Shown: positions 27,501 through 36,755, numbered from the stretch's first letter. The stretch is DNA of 64,000 bases from Calditrichia bacterium (GCA_020635035.1 JACKAO010000002.1:434001-498000), one strand, 5' to 3'. Notes: generated from the letters alone by a model not told the origin. A program made the numbers and translations.

Positions 27501-28173
27501 TGTTAATACATCAACCGGTGAACCTGTGGAATTTGCATTTATTGAGTTTGATGGCAGTAATGGTGAGTTTTCAATTAATCCAAATGAATCGGATGATGCT
27601 GATTTAATAATATTTTTAGAGAACGACCCAAGCGGCAAATTGGTATGGACATGGCAATTAATCTTAAATACTCAGCCTGTTTACGCTAGAAATCCACAGA
27701 GTGGAGACACATTATCGGTCTTTGTAACAAAGCCCTTTCAGTCATTGGATGTTTTTCGGTTTAAAATGGCAGGGGAAAAAGAAAACAAAGCTGCAGCTAA
27801 AGCGGATTTAAAAAATATACGTGTCGTGCCCAACCCCTATATTGCGGCAGCATCCTGGGAGCCAAGAAATACATATAACTCAGGACCCGGACCAAGAGAA
27901 ATACATTTTATTAATTTGCCGGCAAAATGTACAATTCGAATTTTTTCAGTCAGTGGCGAACTTGTCGATAAAATTGAACATGACTCAAAAGAGATAAACC
28001 AGGGTGAAATAAACGGGTTTACTTTAAATTCGGATAGTGGTCTCAATAATGGAACCGCGGTTTGGGATATGTTAAGCAAAGATAATCTGGAAATAGCATA
28101 TGGTGTTTATGTTTATCACATTGATGCCCCCGGAATAGGACAAAAAACAGGGACTTTTGCAATTATTAAGTAG
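24511..28173 (+). CDS. Large secreted/outer-surface protein with FnIII-like and Ca-binding-like segments
   Basis: 1220 residues from the first ATG, two bases after the receptor stop; internal ATGs at 24523 or 24538 would also leave a good signal peptide (TLFILLLIVIGLSFAQ). Asp-rich loops such as DGIDNDGDADEH (near 315), DDDLDGLIDEA (near 410) and DGFDNDGDWD (near 485) resemble calcium-binding EF-hand/thrombospondin-3 loops. A fibronectin-III-like stretch (about 645-790: VTAVPGDGKVTLYWDD, FEGYRIYRSTD, YYYAVTAYDFG) follows. The end (VVPNPYIAAASWEP, REIHFINLPAKCTIRIFSVSG, GVYVYHI, GTFAIIK) is a T9SS-like sorting domain. Probably a surface partner of the TonB receptor; function unknown. Confidence 0.8.
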   Translation: MGQKMKDIFMKTLFILLLIVIGLSFAQTENHVPSSDRGNDLFKRNSNLDGNNLRTTIHNYGVKGVSGDTPDQHYFEWPKNTGREHIYFVSFWVAGKVISESGEEITIVDLADLRQDPNNAEVSWTFLPVEGYLNPNEDEIARSDNEDTWPTSAQGGWRDKRDDADDPGWIGKWNGFFGKDKFNADQEMFYRASDDSYDRFIKSGEYFPDDTDQSRGGLGLLFDFRALVWTQILVNDVQFFIYDVLNDGTKRIPKTVFTFWMADLMGGDPDDDINKLDLKTDIAFFIDEQYGGTDPWEGGPVGIGGVKLLETPGNQVDGIDNDGDADEHPELILQIKGDPDVRVPLFSERDFAPTFKQPGDSIVLIDSLTLERRVVAYPENGGIVKSLGFTYNLPAEGVTLHEDSGSVVFKDDDLDGLIDEARTLHLERFNTRTGIEEPVRYINYLSFSIGDTIKRGFVVAGKAAEWNYENVAPMIDESRDDGFDNDGDWDLTQDDVGLDGTDSNDDPNIFADTGERDGIPTSGSGTGFPGEPNIDKTDVSETDLIGLAGAAQAIEGTPDLSSADRRLFDRYMEPQIFDFVPPGTRKTDLWISSGYFPMEPGERQRLAVAVTMADGGADQKDETAAIENLSQAQKAYEIDYRFAKAPLQVTVTAVPGDGKVTLYWDDIAESSVDDFIKRQNGPYEDFEGYRIYRSTDAAFTDPKIITNADGVPTLLKPIAIFDKEDGIFGYHPVPINGVQYTLSQSKDRESGLQHTFIDSGLTNGQRYYYAVTAYDFGYAAANIAPSETPIRIDVDLEGNIATGTNVVVVTPRAPVAGYEAAKLQSFDHVLGTTTADVKFEVVDPRAIEDGHEYEITFQDTLKKLGTKELRFTKNFTLVDLTDQDTLINKSTQLSEKDASTQQIIPFEQPVTEGFQLSLFNLPIDEIRVNYNKSHWSSDSVFDYDFSPFINPPIIGVTNPNDYQIIFGDVGIGRSKDTTALDGSIKVPLPARDVNFKIVNTSTGEPVEFAFIEFDGSNGEFSINPNESDDADLIIFLENDPSGKLVWTWQLILNTQPVYARNPQSGDTLSVFVTKPFQSLDVFRFKMAGEKENKAAAKADLKNIRVVPNPYIAAASWEPRNTYNSGPGPREIHFINLPAKCTIRIFSVSGELVDKIEHDSKEINQGEINGFTLNSDSGLNNGTAVWDMLSKDNLEIAYGVYVYHIDAPGIGQKTGTFAIIK

Positions 28174-28209
28174 GTACTTTTAATTCGAATCATTAAAACA
28201 GGTACTAAT

Positions 28210-29217
28210 ATGAAAATCAGATTAATATTATTCATCACTTTGATGGTATCATTATTGAATGCTCAGGTTTCGAAAACAGGGACTTCTGCGGCAACATTTC
28301 TGAAAATTCCGGTTGGCGCAAGAGCAGTTGCAATGGGAGGATCGTTTGTCTCCGTTGTTGATGATGCAAGTTCGCTGTATTGGAATCCAGGTGGTTTGGC
28401 AAAGATTGATAAGATGGGATTAATATTCAACCACATGCCCTGGTTAGGTGGAATTAATTTCAATTTTTTGGGGATTGGAATTCCACTGGATCAATTTGGT
28501 AACATTGGCCTGAGTGTAACATCCATGACGACCGAAGAGATGGAAGTAACTACAGTTGACAATCAAATGGGAACAGGTGAAACATTCGATGCCGGATCAG
28601 TTGCCATTGGATTGACCTATGCACGTAGTTTAACAGATCGGTTTACAATTGGTGCTACATTTAAAATTATTTACGAACGTATTTATAATTCAGTCGCAAA
28701 CGGAATTGCATTGGATATAGGTACAACCTATGACACTCCTTTAAAAGGTTTAAGGCTGGGTTTCAGTATTACAAATTTTGGAACAAAAATGCATATGACA
28801 GGTGAAGATTTAAATTATCGTCTGGACATAGCCCCAAATCAAAATGGTAATAAGACAATTGTATCCCAGATAAAAACAGAAGAATTTGACTTACCACTCA
28901 TTATGCGTGTAGGATTGTCAATGGATGTTTGGCAGGATGATTTCAACAGGGTTATTATTTCTGTAGACGGTGTAAACCCAAGCGATAATCTTCAAAGTGT
29001 AAATACGGGACTTGAATGGTCTTTGTTTAAAAACGCTGTGTTCCTTAGAGGGGGACTGAATGAAATGTTTCTGGAAAACAGGGAAAGAGGCTTTGCAGTA
29101 GGTGGCGGAATAAATTACTCTATTGATTCTTCTCTGGATTTCCAGATTGGGTACGCATTTCAGGAATTTCTTCATTTACCCAATGTTAATAGTTTTACGT
29201 TGAATGTCTTATTTTGA
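28210..29217 (+). CDS. PorV/PorQ family outer-membrane protein
   Basis: 335 residues with a signal peptide ending LLNAQ (about residue 20). The family signature is AATFLKIPVGARAVAMGGSF followed by DASSLYWNPGGLA at about residues 27-62. Barrel strands follow to a terminal VLF. PorV proteins help T9SS cargo leave the outer membrane. The gene follows the 1220-residue protein by 36 bases and stands before T9SS-tagged proteins, so a role as exporter or surface shuttle for these partners is likely. Confidence 0.88.
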   Translation: MKIRLILFITLMVSLLNAQVSKTGTSAATFLKIPVGARAVAMGGSFVSVVDDASSLYWNPGGLAKIDKMGLIFNHMPWLGGINFNFLGIGIPLDQFGNIGLSVTSMTTEEMEVTTVDNQMGTGETFDAGSVAIGLTYARSLTDRFTIGATFKIIYERIYNSVANGIALDIGTTYDTPLKGLRLGFSITNFGTKMHMTGEDLNYRLDIAPNQNGNKTIVSQIKTEEFDLPLIMRVGLSMDVWQDDFNRVIISVDGVNPSDNLQSVNTGLEWSLFKNAVFLRGGLNEMFLENRERGFAVGGGINYSIDSSLDFQIGYAFQEFLHLPNVNSFTLNVLF

Positions 29218-29286
29218 TGAAAGGAGTGTCAGACCATTATTAAATTAAAATTGAACTTACTAAACTTAATTAAACAGGAGGAATCT

Positions 29287-31890
29287 ATGAAGAAGTTTTT
29301 ATTACTTCTTAGTGTTTTTATTTTAGGTATTTTTTCCAGTACCGCAGTTGCTCAGGACTTATTCTTTTCAGAATATGCTGAAGGAAGCAGTCAAAATAAA
29401 TATGTAGAAATCTATAACGGAACCGGGGCAGATGTTGATCTTTCTTCCTATTCGGTCCAGGGAACTAATAATGGTACAGCCTGGGGTGATGGGGGACAGA
29501 GAGACATAACCCTTCATGGTATTTTAGCCGCCGGTGATGTATATGTAATTGCTGAAATTGAAGCAGATCCTTTTATTTTAGCACAAGCAGATACAGCTTT
29601 CCCTTACGAAAGCCCTGTAGATTACAATGGTGATGATGCTATTGCTTTACTTAAAGACGGCGTTATCATTGATGCAATTGGTGTAGAGCTTAATGATCCC
29701 GGAACAGCATGGGAAGTTGCCGGTGTTGCAAATGCTACAGCAGAGCATACCCTTGTGAGAAAAGAAACAGTTACTTCAGGTAATACAGATTGGGCCGCTT
29801 CTGCAGGAACTAATGCTGATGATTCTGAATGGATTGTTTACGATCAAAATACCTGGAAATATTTAGGGATACACCCCGGATTCTTAGTTAATGTTACATT
29901 CCGTGTTAACTCTTCAACCGTTCATGGCTTAACCGATTCAAGCAGCGTTGTTGATTTAAGAGGAACGGTTACTCAGTGGGGTCCTGGAACTGACATGATG
30001 AATGTTGGTGGAGACTATTGGGAAAAAACAATTCAGTTAATGCCGAACACCGACTATCAGTATAAATATGGTGCCCGTGATACTGTTAGTGAAGGATTAG
30101 TTGATGAATGGTGGGAAAATGATATTCCTGGCGCCAACTACCAGGGAGACAACCGTCTTTTAACTACCGGTTCAGAAGATATGGTTCTTGATTTGGATTA
30201 TTTAGGCAGAGGTCCAAACAACAACTTCCCTCCTTATACACCTACAGATTCTGTAGATATTTATATTAAAGTTAATATGGCTGGCGATCCGATCTTTAAT
30301 CCGGATACAGAAGCACCTTCACTTGTTGGCCATTTCCCTGCACCAGATGGCGCTGGAGATATGTGGAATCCCAATGCATACAAGTTTACCAGAATTGGTG
30401 ATACTGATTACTGGGAATATCATTTAAAACTGGCCCAGGGCTATGTTGACACTGTTGAGAATATAAAATTTGATGCAGGCTGGCCGGAAAGTGCACGCGG
30501 TATGCATATGTACAGATTTGCAGTAACGGATTGGGGACATTCTGAAAACCTGCTGGGTGCATATTTCCCAAATAACGAAAACCGTGTTTTATATCTTAAG
30601 AATACAACATCAGATACCACACTTGTTTGGAAATTCTGGAATGATGAACCTCCTACAGGTGTAAAAGTTGTTACAAGTGCTATCACATGGCGAGTAAGTA
30701 CAGAAGCTTTAAAATCAATGGGCTTATTTGACCGTGGTGTAGGTGATAAAATTGAAGTTCTCGGACCTAAAAGCTGGACGCCGGGTGAAGGAATTCAACT
30801 AAGTTATAGTTCATTATCCAGGGTATGGGTTTCTTCTCCGCAAGAATTTACACAAGCTGTTGGTGCTGAAATTACATACAAATACTACATTTTATGGGAT
30901 TCATCAAGAATCGATCCGGAAAGTCCAAATTATATTGAACATCTGGATATTGGTAACCATGGCTGGGAAGAACCATCTTCAACCGGTGGCGGTGACCGTA
31001 AACTTGTTTTCCAGGATGCTACTGAGCAAAGTCCGGATGGCGATTTTGGATTTGACCGTCAATTCTTTAATGGTATAGCTGCAAATGGTGTGATTGATCA
31101 TCCTGTTACTGTTACATTCAATATTGACATGACCAAAGCTGCTTCAGCAACAGATAATCCTGATAACCCATTGTTCAGACCCGGTGTTGATACTGTTTGG
31201 GTTGCATGGGATGGAGAACTCAATGCTTTCACTCAGGGCATGCAGCGTGACAGCGTATTCCTAATGCTGGCAGATCCTGAAGGTGATATGGTATATTCGG
31301 CTGACTTTACTATGAATCCTTCGGATGCTCATCCATATTTTTCATATCAATTTGGGTTTAAAACGGTTTATTCTTCTGATGAAGGTGACGTTTATCATGG
31401 CAGTGGTTTTGCAAAAGGTCGTCGTTATTATCAGTATATCAAACCGGATGCTATTAATCCTGATGGCAGTGATGATGATGCTCTTCCAGATCCTGTTTGG
31501 CCTACAGCATACAGTTTCCCGACATTAGAATGGGTAGCAAGTGATCTGTATGTAGAAGAACCACCGGATTTAACTCAGCCTACGGCTATTAAAGATAACG
31601 AACAAATTCCGAATAAATATGAGTTATCTCAGAATTATCCGAATCCGTTTAACCCAACAACAACTATCAAATATCAATTGGCTAAAAAATCAGATGTTAA
31701 CATTGCTGTTTATAACCTGATGGGCCAAAAAGTAAGTACACTTGTAAATGGCAATCAGAATGCCGGTGTATACGAAGTTGTTTGGAATGGTAAAAACGAA
31801 AACAAAAAAGGTGTTGCATCCGGTATCTACTTCCTGAAAATGGAAGCCGGTGATTTCTCTCAAATTCGCAAAATGACCCTGATTCGCTAA
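29287..31890 (+). CDS. Secreted lamin-tail/CBM-like protein with T9SS sorting domain
   Basis: 867 residues from the ATG at 29287, chosen for its strong AGGAGG site. Signal peptide about 1-23. A lamin-tail-domain-like segment (LFFSEYAEGSSQNKYVEIYN, about 24-165) is followed by four beta-sandwich modules starting near VNVTFRVN, VDIYIKVN, SAITWRVS and VTFNIDM (about 200, 320, 460, 610). These resemble starch-binding-type modules and also the C-terminal modules of the downstream GH53. No catalytic residues are recognised. The C-terminus (about 780-867: QNYPNPFNPTTTI, GVASGIYFLKM, RKMTLIR) is a classical T9SS type A sorting domain. Probably a surface glycan-binding protein, analogous in role to SusE/SusF. 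Confidence 0.85.
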   Translation: MKKFLLLLSVFILGIFSSTAVAQDLFFSEYAEGSSQNKYVEIYNGTGADVDLSSYSVQGTNNGTAWGDGGQRDITLHGILAAGDVYVIAEIEADPFILAQADTAFPYESPVDYNGDDAIALLKDGVIIDAIGVELNDPGTAWEVAGVANATAEHTLVRKETVTSGNTDWAASAGTNADDSEWIVYDQNTWKYLGIHPGFLVNVTFRVNSSTVHGLTDSSSVVDLRGTVTQWGPGTDMMNVGGDYWEKTIQLMPNTDYQYKYGARDTVSEGLVDEWWENDIPGANYQGDNRLLTTGSEDMVLDLDYLGRGPNNNFPPYTPTDSVDIYIKVNMAGDPIFNPDTEAPSLVGHFPAPDGAGDMWNPNAYKFTRIGDTDYWEYHLKLAQGYVDTVENIKFDAGWPESARGMHMYRFAVTDWGHSENLLGAYFPNNENRVLYLKNTTSDTTLVWKFWNDEPPTGVKVVTSAITWRVSTEALKSMGLFDRGVGDKIEVLGPKSWTPGEGIQLSYSSLSRVWVSSPQEFTQAVGAEITYKYYILWDSSRIDPESPNYIEHLDIGNHGWEEPSSTGGGDRKLVFQDATEQSPDGDFGFDRQFFNGIAANGVIDHPVTVTFNIDMTKAASATDNPDNPLFRPGVDTVWVAWDGELNAFTQGMQRDSVFLMLADPEGDMVYSADFTMNPSDAHPYFSYQFGFKTVYSSDEGDVYHGSGFAKGRRYYQYIKPDAINPDGSDDDALPDPVWPTAYSFPTLEWVASDLYVEEPPDLTQPTAIKDNEQIPNKYELSQNYPNPFNPTTTIKYQLAKKSDVNIAVYNLMGQKVSTLVNGNQNAGVYEVVWNGKNENKKGVASGIYFLKMEAGDFSQIRKMTLIR

Positions 31891-31904
31891 TTCGTTTATT
31901 TAAT

Positions 31905-31935
31905 AACGGGTGTGAAATTTTCACACCCGTTTTTT
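31905..31935 (+). terminator. Strong intrinsic terminator
   Basis: AACGGGTGTGA and its complement TCACACCCGTT form an 11-bp or longer GC-containing stem around a short AATT-type loop, followed by TTTTT. It is 15 bases after the lamin-tail gene stop. It rules out the apparent upstream start of the GH53 frame, which falls inside the stem. Confidence 0.9.
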
Positions 31936-31959
31936 CATAAATTATTTCCTGATAATATT

Positions 31960-34206
31960 ATGTTTTTTAATGGTCCGCTTAGGCGGAATACAATAATACT
32001 TTATATAATTCTTACTGCAGCAGCGGGTTTGCAGGCAAGTGCCGATTCTTTGTTTATCAAAGGAGCGGATGTTTCTTTCATACCGCAGATTGAAGATCTT
32101 GGCGGAGTTTATAAAGAGAATGGCGTTGCTTTAGATCCGCTGAAGATTTTAGCTGACCATGGTGTTAATTATATCCGTTTAAAAATTTGGCACACACCAA
32201 GCCAAAATTATAATGACTTACCGCATATCCTGGAAATGGCAAAGCGTATTAAACAGAATGATATGCAGTTTTTACTGAATTTTCATTATTCCGATACTTG
32301 GGCAGATCCTGGTAACCAGACAAAGCCGGTTGCCTGGCAAGATGCATCAACACAGGATTTAATAGACAGTGTCTATTTTTATACTAAATATGTGATGTCT
32401 GCATTGGATGCACAGGGTACTCTTCCTGATATGGTTCAAATAGGGAATGAAATAAATTCGGGCATGCTTTGGAACACAGGACGGGTTGGAGGAGCTTATG
32501 ACAATTCAACCCAATGGGCTAATCTTGCAGCTCTTATAAATGCCGGGATACAAGGGGTTAGAGAAAGTTCTGTAAATGGTGATTCAGTAAAAATTGTAAT
32601 TCATCGTGCCGATGCAGATGATTTGGGTGGGAATACCTGGTTTTTTAATAATCTGATTAATAACGGTGTTGAATTTGATATTATAGGGTTATCTTTTTAT
32701 CCATGGTGGCATGGAACGCTTTCCGGGATGCAGTCTACTACAAACAGTTTGGCAAATCTTTATGGAAAACCAATATTGATCGCCGAAACAGCATATCCAT
32801 GGACACTGGACTGGTACGATAGTGTAAATAATATTGTTGGCTCCGCTGATAAATTACACAGTGGTTATCCGGCAACAGTAAATGGACAGACACTTTTTTT
32901 GCATGATGTGATGCAGATTGTAAGATATATCGGTAATGATAGAGGTCTTGGCGTTTTTTACTGGGCACCTGAATATATCTCTGTTCCGCAATTAGGATCA
33001 CCCTGGGAAAACCTGGCTTTATTTGATTTTCAAGGTAATGCGCTTTCGACGTTACAGGTTTTTGAAGATAAACCTGACTCACTCAACACTGTAAATATAA
33101 CAATTCGTTTAAATACCGCAACGAACTGGGACACTATCCAGACAAACCATGTGGTGCAGTTACGCGGAGAAGTAAAAGGTATCTCTCTGGGCACGCTTCC
33201 TGATGGAAAAAAAATCAGCTGGGATGCAGATTCAGATATCATTCTGAAGAATTCAGGTGGGGACTACTGGCAAACCACTTTTCAGATGTACTCCGGCGAC
33301 GAAATAGCATATAAATTCTGGTCGGGATATTCTTTTGATCAAAGTACATATCAGCGTGGCGGCTGGGAGGGGCCCGTTGCGGCTTTTAACGGCAGTACGA
33401 CAAATACCCGTAATTTTATTGCGGGTGATAAAGACAGCCTTGTGACACTGCAATACTATAATTCTTTTTCAACAAGTAAGGATCAATACTGGACGCCTAT
33501 TCTTGATAAGCCTGATTCGGTTGGTGTTTACTTCCGTGTAAATATGGGTAGTTTAATGCAGGCAGGACTTTTTGATCCTGAGCTCAATGGGCCTGTTTCT
33601 GTTCGGGGAGACAGTATATCATCTGCAGGCATTCTGAGTTGGAATCAGTCAAATTTAATACTCTCCCATGAGCAATACAGTATCGGTGGTGGTACATTCT
33701 GGTCGGGAGTTGTTTATCTCCCGGTGGCAGAATTGAGAGTTAATGATAATATTGAATATAAATTTTATTTTGAAAAAGATAATAATAATGGTTGGGAAAA
33801 TGGCATTGCTAACCGTGAGTTAAAAATAAGTGAAGGAATGATCCACGGAAAAGACACAACATTACATTGGGTAAATTTTAATAATAATCTTCCTTTGTCT
33901 ATTGATAAAAACAATCACATAATTCCAAAATCAACAAAGCTGTATCAAAACTTTCCGAATCCTTTTAATCCAAATACTCAGATTACTTTCAACCTTCAGC
34001 AGGCAGATCATGTTAAGTTGATTGTTTATAATCTTCTGGGGGAAGAGATCATCAGGCTGTCTGATAAATATCTTGGTTCGGGTTTGCATAAAGTACTGTG
34101 GAATGGAAACAATGCGTTGGGTGTTGCACAGAGCAGCGGCGTCTACCTGATAAGGTTGCAGTCAGGAAAAACCATTCAGTCAGTAAAGGCGTTGTTAATA
34201 AGATGA
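31960..34206 (+). CDS. GH53 endo-beta-1,4-galactanase with CBM-like modules and T9SS sorting domain
   Basis: 748 residues from the ATG at 31960. A signal peptide ends near ASADS (28). The GH53 barrel spans about 32-365, with NYIRLKIWHTP and FLLNFHYSDTWADPGNQ; the acid/base is Glu164 (QIGNEINSG) and the nucleophile Glu276 (LIAETAYPW). Two beta-sandwich modules follow (about 376-500 and 520-650). The C-terminus (QNFPNPFNPNTQI, GVYLIRLQSG, KALLIR) is a T9SS tag. It should hydrolyse beta-1,4-galactan side chains of pectin or arabinogalactan outside the cell. No strong ribosome site is seen. Its stop overlaps the next start (ATGA). Confidence 0.92.
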   Translation: MFFNGPLRRNTIILYIILTAAAGLQASADSLFIKGADVSFIPQIEDLGGVYKENGVALDPLKILADHGVNYIRLKIWHTPSQNYNDLPHILEMAKRIKQNDMQFLLNFHYSDTWADPGNQTKPVAWQDASTQDLIDSVYFYTKYVMSALDAQGTLPDMVQIGNEINSGMLWNTGRVGGAYDNSTQWANLAALINAGIQGVRESSVNGDSVKIVIHRADADDLGGNTWFFNNLINNGVEFDIIGLSFYPWWHGTLSGMQSTTNSLANLYGKPILIAETAYPWTLDWYDSVNNIVGSADKLHSGYPATVNGQTLFLHDVMQIVRYIGNDRGLGVFYWAPEYISVPQLGSPWENLALFDFQGNALSTLQVFEDKPDSLNTVNITIRLNTATNWDTIQTNHVVQLRGEVKGISLGTLPDGKKISWDADSDIILKNSGGDYWQTTFQMYSGDEIAYKFWSGYSFDQSTYQRGGWEGPVAAFNGSTTNTRNFIAGDKDSLVTLQYYNSFSTSKDQYWTPILDKPDSVGVYFRVNMGSLMQAGLFDPELNGPVSVRGDSISSAGILSWNQSNLILSHEQYSIGGGTFWSGVVYLPVAELRVNDNIEYKFYFEKDNNNGWENGIANRELKISEGMIHGKDTTLHWVNFNNNLPLSIDKNNHIIPKSTKLYQNFPNPFNPNTQITFNLQQADHVKLIVYNLLGEEIIRLSDKYLGSGLHKVLWNGNNALGVAQSSGVYLIRLQSGKTIQSVKALLIR

Positions 34207-36755
34207 AATTATTAATTCGGTTGGTTTTCATTTCACTGATTTATATCTGTGCGTTGTTTGCGGGGGATAAGGTTTTTGTCGATGAGAATGGTATTCTCAG
34301 GTGGACAGATTCAGAAGAAAGTGCATCGTTTTTTGGTATTAATTATGCTGCTCCATTTGCTCATGCTTATCGTTCATTAAAAAAGCTTGGGGTGTCTCAT
34401 AAGCAGGCTATTGATATGGATGTTTCGCAATTTGCAAGACTGGAACTAAACGCCTACAGGATACACGTATGGGACAGGGAAGTAAGTGACAGTCTGGGAA
34501 ACCTGCTGGAAAATGAACATCTGGATTTGCTGGATTACCTGATTTTTAAGCTGAAAGAAAAGAACATCAATATAATCTTAACACCTATTGCCTGGTGGGG
34601 TCCGGGATGGCCGGAACCTGATGAAGTAAGCCCCGGATTTACAAATAATTATTCCAAGCAGGATTTGATTACAAGTCTAAAAGCCCGTCAAATTCAGAAG
34701 AATTACCTGAAACAATTTTTAAATCATCTTAATACTTATACCGGTTTGACTTATAAAGAAGATCCGGATGTTATTGCTTTTGAAGTTATAAATGAACCCA
34801 GGCATCCGGAAGAGACAAAAATTACCACTGAATATATAAATGAAATGGTTGACGTAATCCGAAACGAAAACATTTCAAAACCGGTTTATTATAACATAAG
34901 CGAAAATTGGAGTAAGGAGCAGGCAGCTGCAGTTTATAATGCGGATATTCAGGGTATTTCTTTTCAGTGGTATCCAACAGGCCTGGTTAAATACAGTGAG
35001 CTTACAGGCAACTATCTTGCCCATGTTAATAACTACCCGGTTCCGGAAATCTCTGAAAACAATTTTCGCAATAAATCACGGATGGTATACGAGTTTGATG
35101 CAGCGGATATAGCGCAACCGGTAATGTACCCGGCGATGGCACGAAGTTTCAGGGGAGCTGGAATGCAGTGGGCAACGATGTTTTGCTATGATCCATCTTA
35201 TATGGCGGCGTATAACACGGAGTATTCCACCCATTATCTTAATTTGCTTTATACACCCAAAAAAGCGATCAGTCTGATGATCGCAGCCAATGTGTTTAAA
35301 GAGATAGAACCTTATCAAAAAATAGAAAATTATCCGGATAATCTGAATTTCAGCTTTTTTAAAATTTCTTATGAGCAGAATTTGAGTGAGATGAATTCAC
35401 CGGAAAAATTTTATTATTCAAACACAACTCAAAATACGCCTGTAGATCCTGGAAAACTGCAGCATATTGCTGGTACAGGCTCATCTCCACTGGTTAAATC
35501 AAATGGCACGGGTACCTATTTTATTGACAAAATTGCAGAAAACTGTTGGCGACTGGAGCTTTACCCTGATGTTGTTGAAAGAATGAATCCTTTTGGAAAG
35601 AATAGCCTGGACAACAAAGTAAGGATTCTTCAGAACCGTCCTTCAAAAATGCAATTTCATATTCCAGGTATGGATGATTTATATGTATATGAATATGATA
35701 CCGGTAAGGAAGTTTCAGTTACGGATAACACTTTTCTGCTGCAATCGGGCATTTATATTCTTTCAGGTGAAAAATTAAAAACGTTTGCAAAATTGGATTT
35801 CAACTATCATAACCGTTCACTAAGTGAATTCCCGTCTTTTGCTGAAGAAAATTTTAACGATGAAGTTCTCAACCATTCTGCTGGTCAAATTATTGAAGGC
35901 GGAATTTGGAATGCAGAATTTACAATATTATCACAAGAAAGAATAAACAGGGCAAGCCTTTATTTGCGTCAACCCGGCTGGCGTGGTTTTAGCCAGGTAG
36001 AGTTAATAAATGATGGAAAGTACAACTATTCTGCTGAAATTAAAGATGGTCTTCAAAATGGATTTATTGAATATTGTGTGCTTGTTGAAAAAGAAAAAAG
36101 TGTAATAACATATCCTGCGCAAATTAAAAAGAACCCGAATGATTGGGACTTCTATGCTTTGGATAATGTCTGGAAATTAAAAATATTACCACAAAACAGG
36201 GCGCTCAGCTTATTTGATCCGGACAAAGATTTTTCCAATGTAATTTATCCAAATGTTTGGCAATCGATTGAATTCAGAGCACATACCGTTTGGAATCAGG
36301 ATAATAAAGCTTTACTTAGTATAGATCTGAATAAATTGAAAAAACCCTGCGATGATTTCACTTTTCAGATTGAATTGGATAATAAATTAATAAACAGCAA
36401 TCTGTCTGAGTTCAATTTTGCAGAGTTTGAAATCAGTAATCCTTCACAAAATCTGGATGAATTAATTTGCCGGTTTATTTCCACAGACTACCAGGTTAAG
36501 GAAATAAAGATAGTTCCAGCAGAAACAGGTAAGAAGATCAGAATACCATTGAATACATTTGAAAATAAACCTTTTGTACTGCTACCAAGGCCTTATCCAC
36601 ATTTTTTGCCATACTGGTTTCAAAGGAATAACAATGCAATGGAATCTCCAGATAATCTGAGTTTTATACAATTTTCAATTCCCACAAAGAACTGGACGGG
36701 TGAGCAAATACAACTTAAGCTGGGTGAAATAAGTCTGATAAAACAAGCTGAATAA
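34203..36755 (+). CDS. Exported glycoside hydrolase, clan GH-A (GH5-like)
   Basis: 850 residues from the ATG at 34203, which overlaps the GH53 stop; the frame extends further upstream inside GH53 but only this start gives a signal peptide (MKLLIRLVFISLIYICALFAG). The clan GH-A barrel (about 22-420) has acid/base Glu198 (FEVINEPRHP) and nucleophile Glu297 (MVYEFDAAD). A long beta-rich C-terminal half (about 420-850) lacks a T9SS tag. Exact family and substrate cannot be fixed; a beta-mannanase, beta-galactosidase or related exo-enzyme is possible. Coupling to GH53 suggests it works on galactan products. Confidence 0.8.
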   Translation: MKLLIRLVFISLIYICALFAGDKVFVDENGILRWTDSEESASFFGINYAAPFAHAYRSLKKLGVSHKQAIDMDVSQFARLELNAYRIHVWDREVSDSLGNLLENEHLDLLDYLIFKLKEKNINIILTPIAWWGPGWPEPDEVSPGFTNNYSKQDLITSLKARQIQKNYLKQFLNHLNTYTGLTYKEDPDVIAFEVINEPRHPEETKITTEYINEMVDVIRNENISKPVYYNISENWSKEQAAAVYNADIQGISFQWYPTGLVKYSELTGNYLAHVNNYPVPEISENNFRNKSRMVYEFDAADIAQPVMYPAMARSFRGAGMQWATMFCYDPSYMAAYNTEYSTHYLNLLYTPKKAISLMIAANVFKEIEPYQKIENYPDNLNFSFFKISYEQNLSEMNSPEKFYYSNTTQNTPVDPGKLQHIAGTGSSPLVKSNGTGTYFIDKIAENCWRLELYPDVVERMNPFGKNSLDNKVRILQNRPSKMQFHIPGMDDLYVYEYDTGKEVSVTDNTFLLQSGIYILSGEKLKTFAKLDFNYHNRSLSEFPSFAEENFNDEVLNHSAGQIIEGGIWNAEFTILSQERINRASLYLRQPGWRGFSQVELINDGKYNYSAEIKDGLQNGFIEYCVLVEKEKSVITYPAQIKKNPNDWDFYALDNVWKLKILPQNRALSLFDPDKDFSNVIYPNVWQSIEFRAHTVWNQDNKALLSIDLNKLKKPCDDFTFQIELDNKLINSNLSEFNFAEFEISNPSQNLDELICRFISTDYQVKEIKIVPAETGKKIRIPLNTFENKPFVLLPRPYPHFLPYWFQRNNNAMESPDNLSFIQFSIPTKNWTGEQIQLKLGEISLIKQAE

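Noticed and set aside
28172..28206. AGGTACT direct repeat between the 1220-residue gene and the PorV gene
   Set aside because: Only seven bases long, and not seen at other promoters in the window.
31912..31959. Upstream start of the GH53 frame
   Set aside because: The first ATG lies inside the stem of the intrinsic terminator, and the residues before 31960 are not a signal peptide.
34098..34202. Upstream extension of the GH-A hydrolase frame
   Set aside because: It lies within the C-terminal T9SS domain of GH53; the ATG at 34203 overlaps the stop and begins a good signal peptide.
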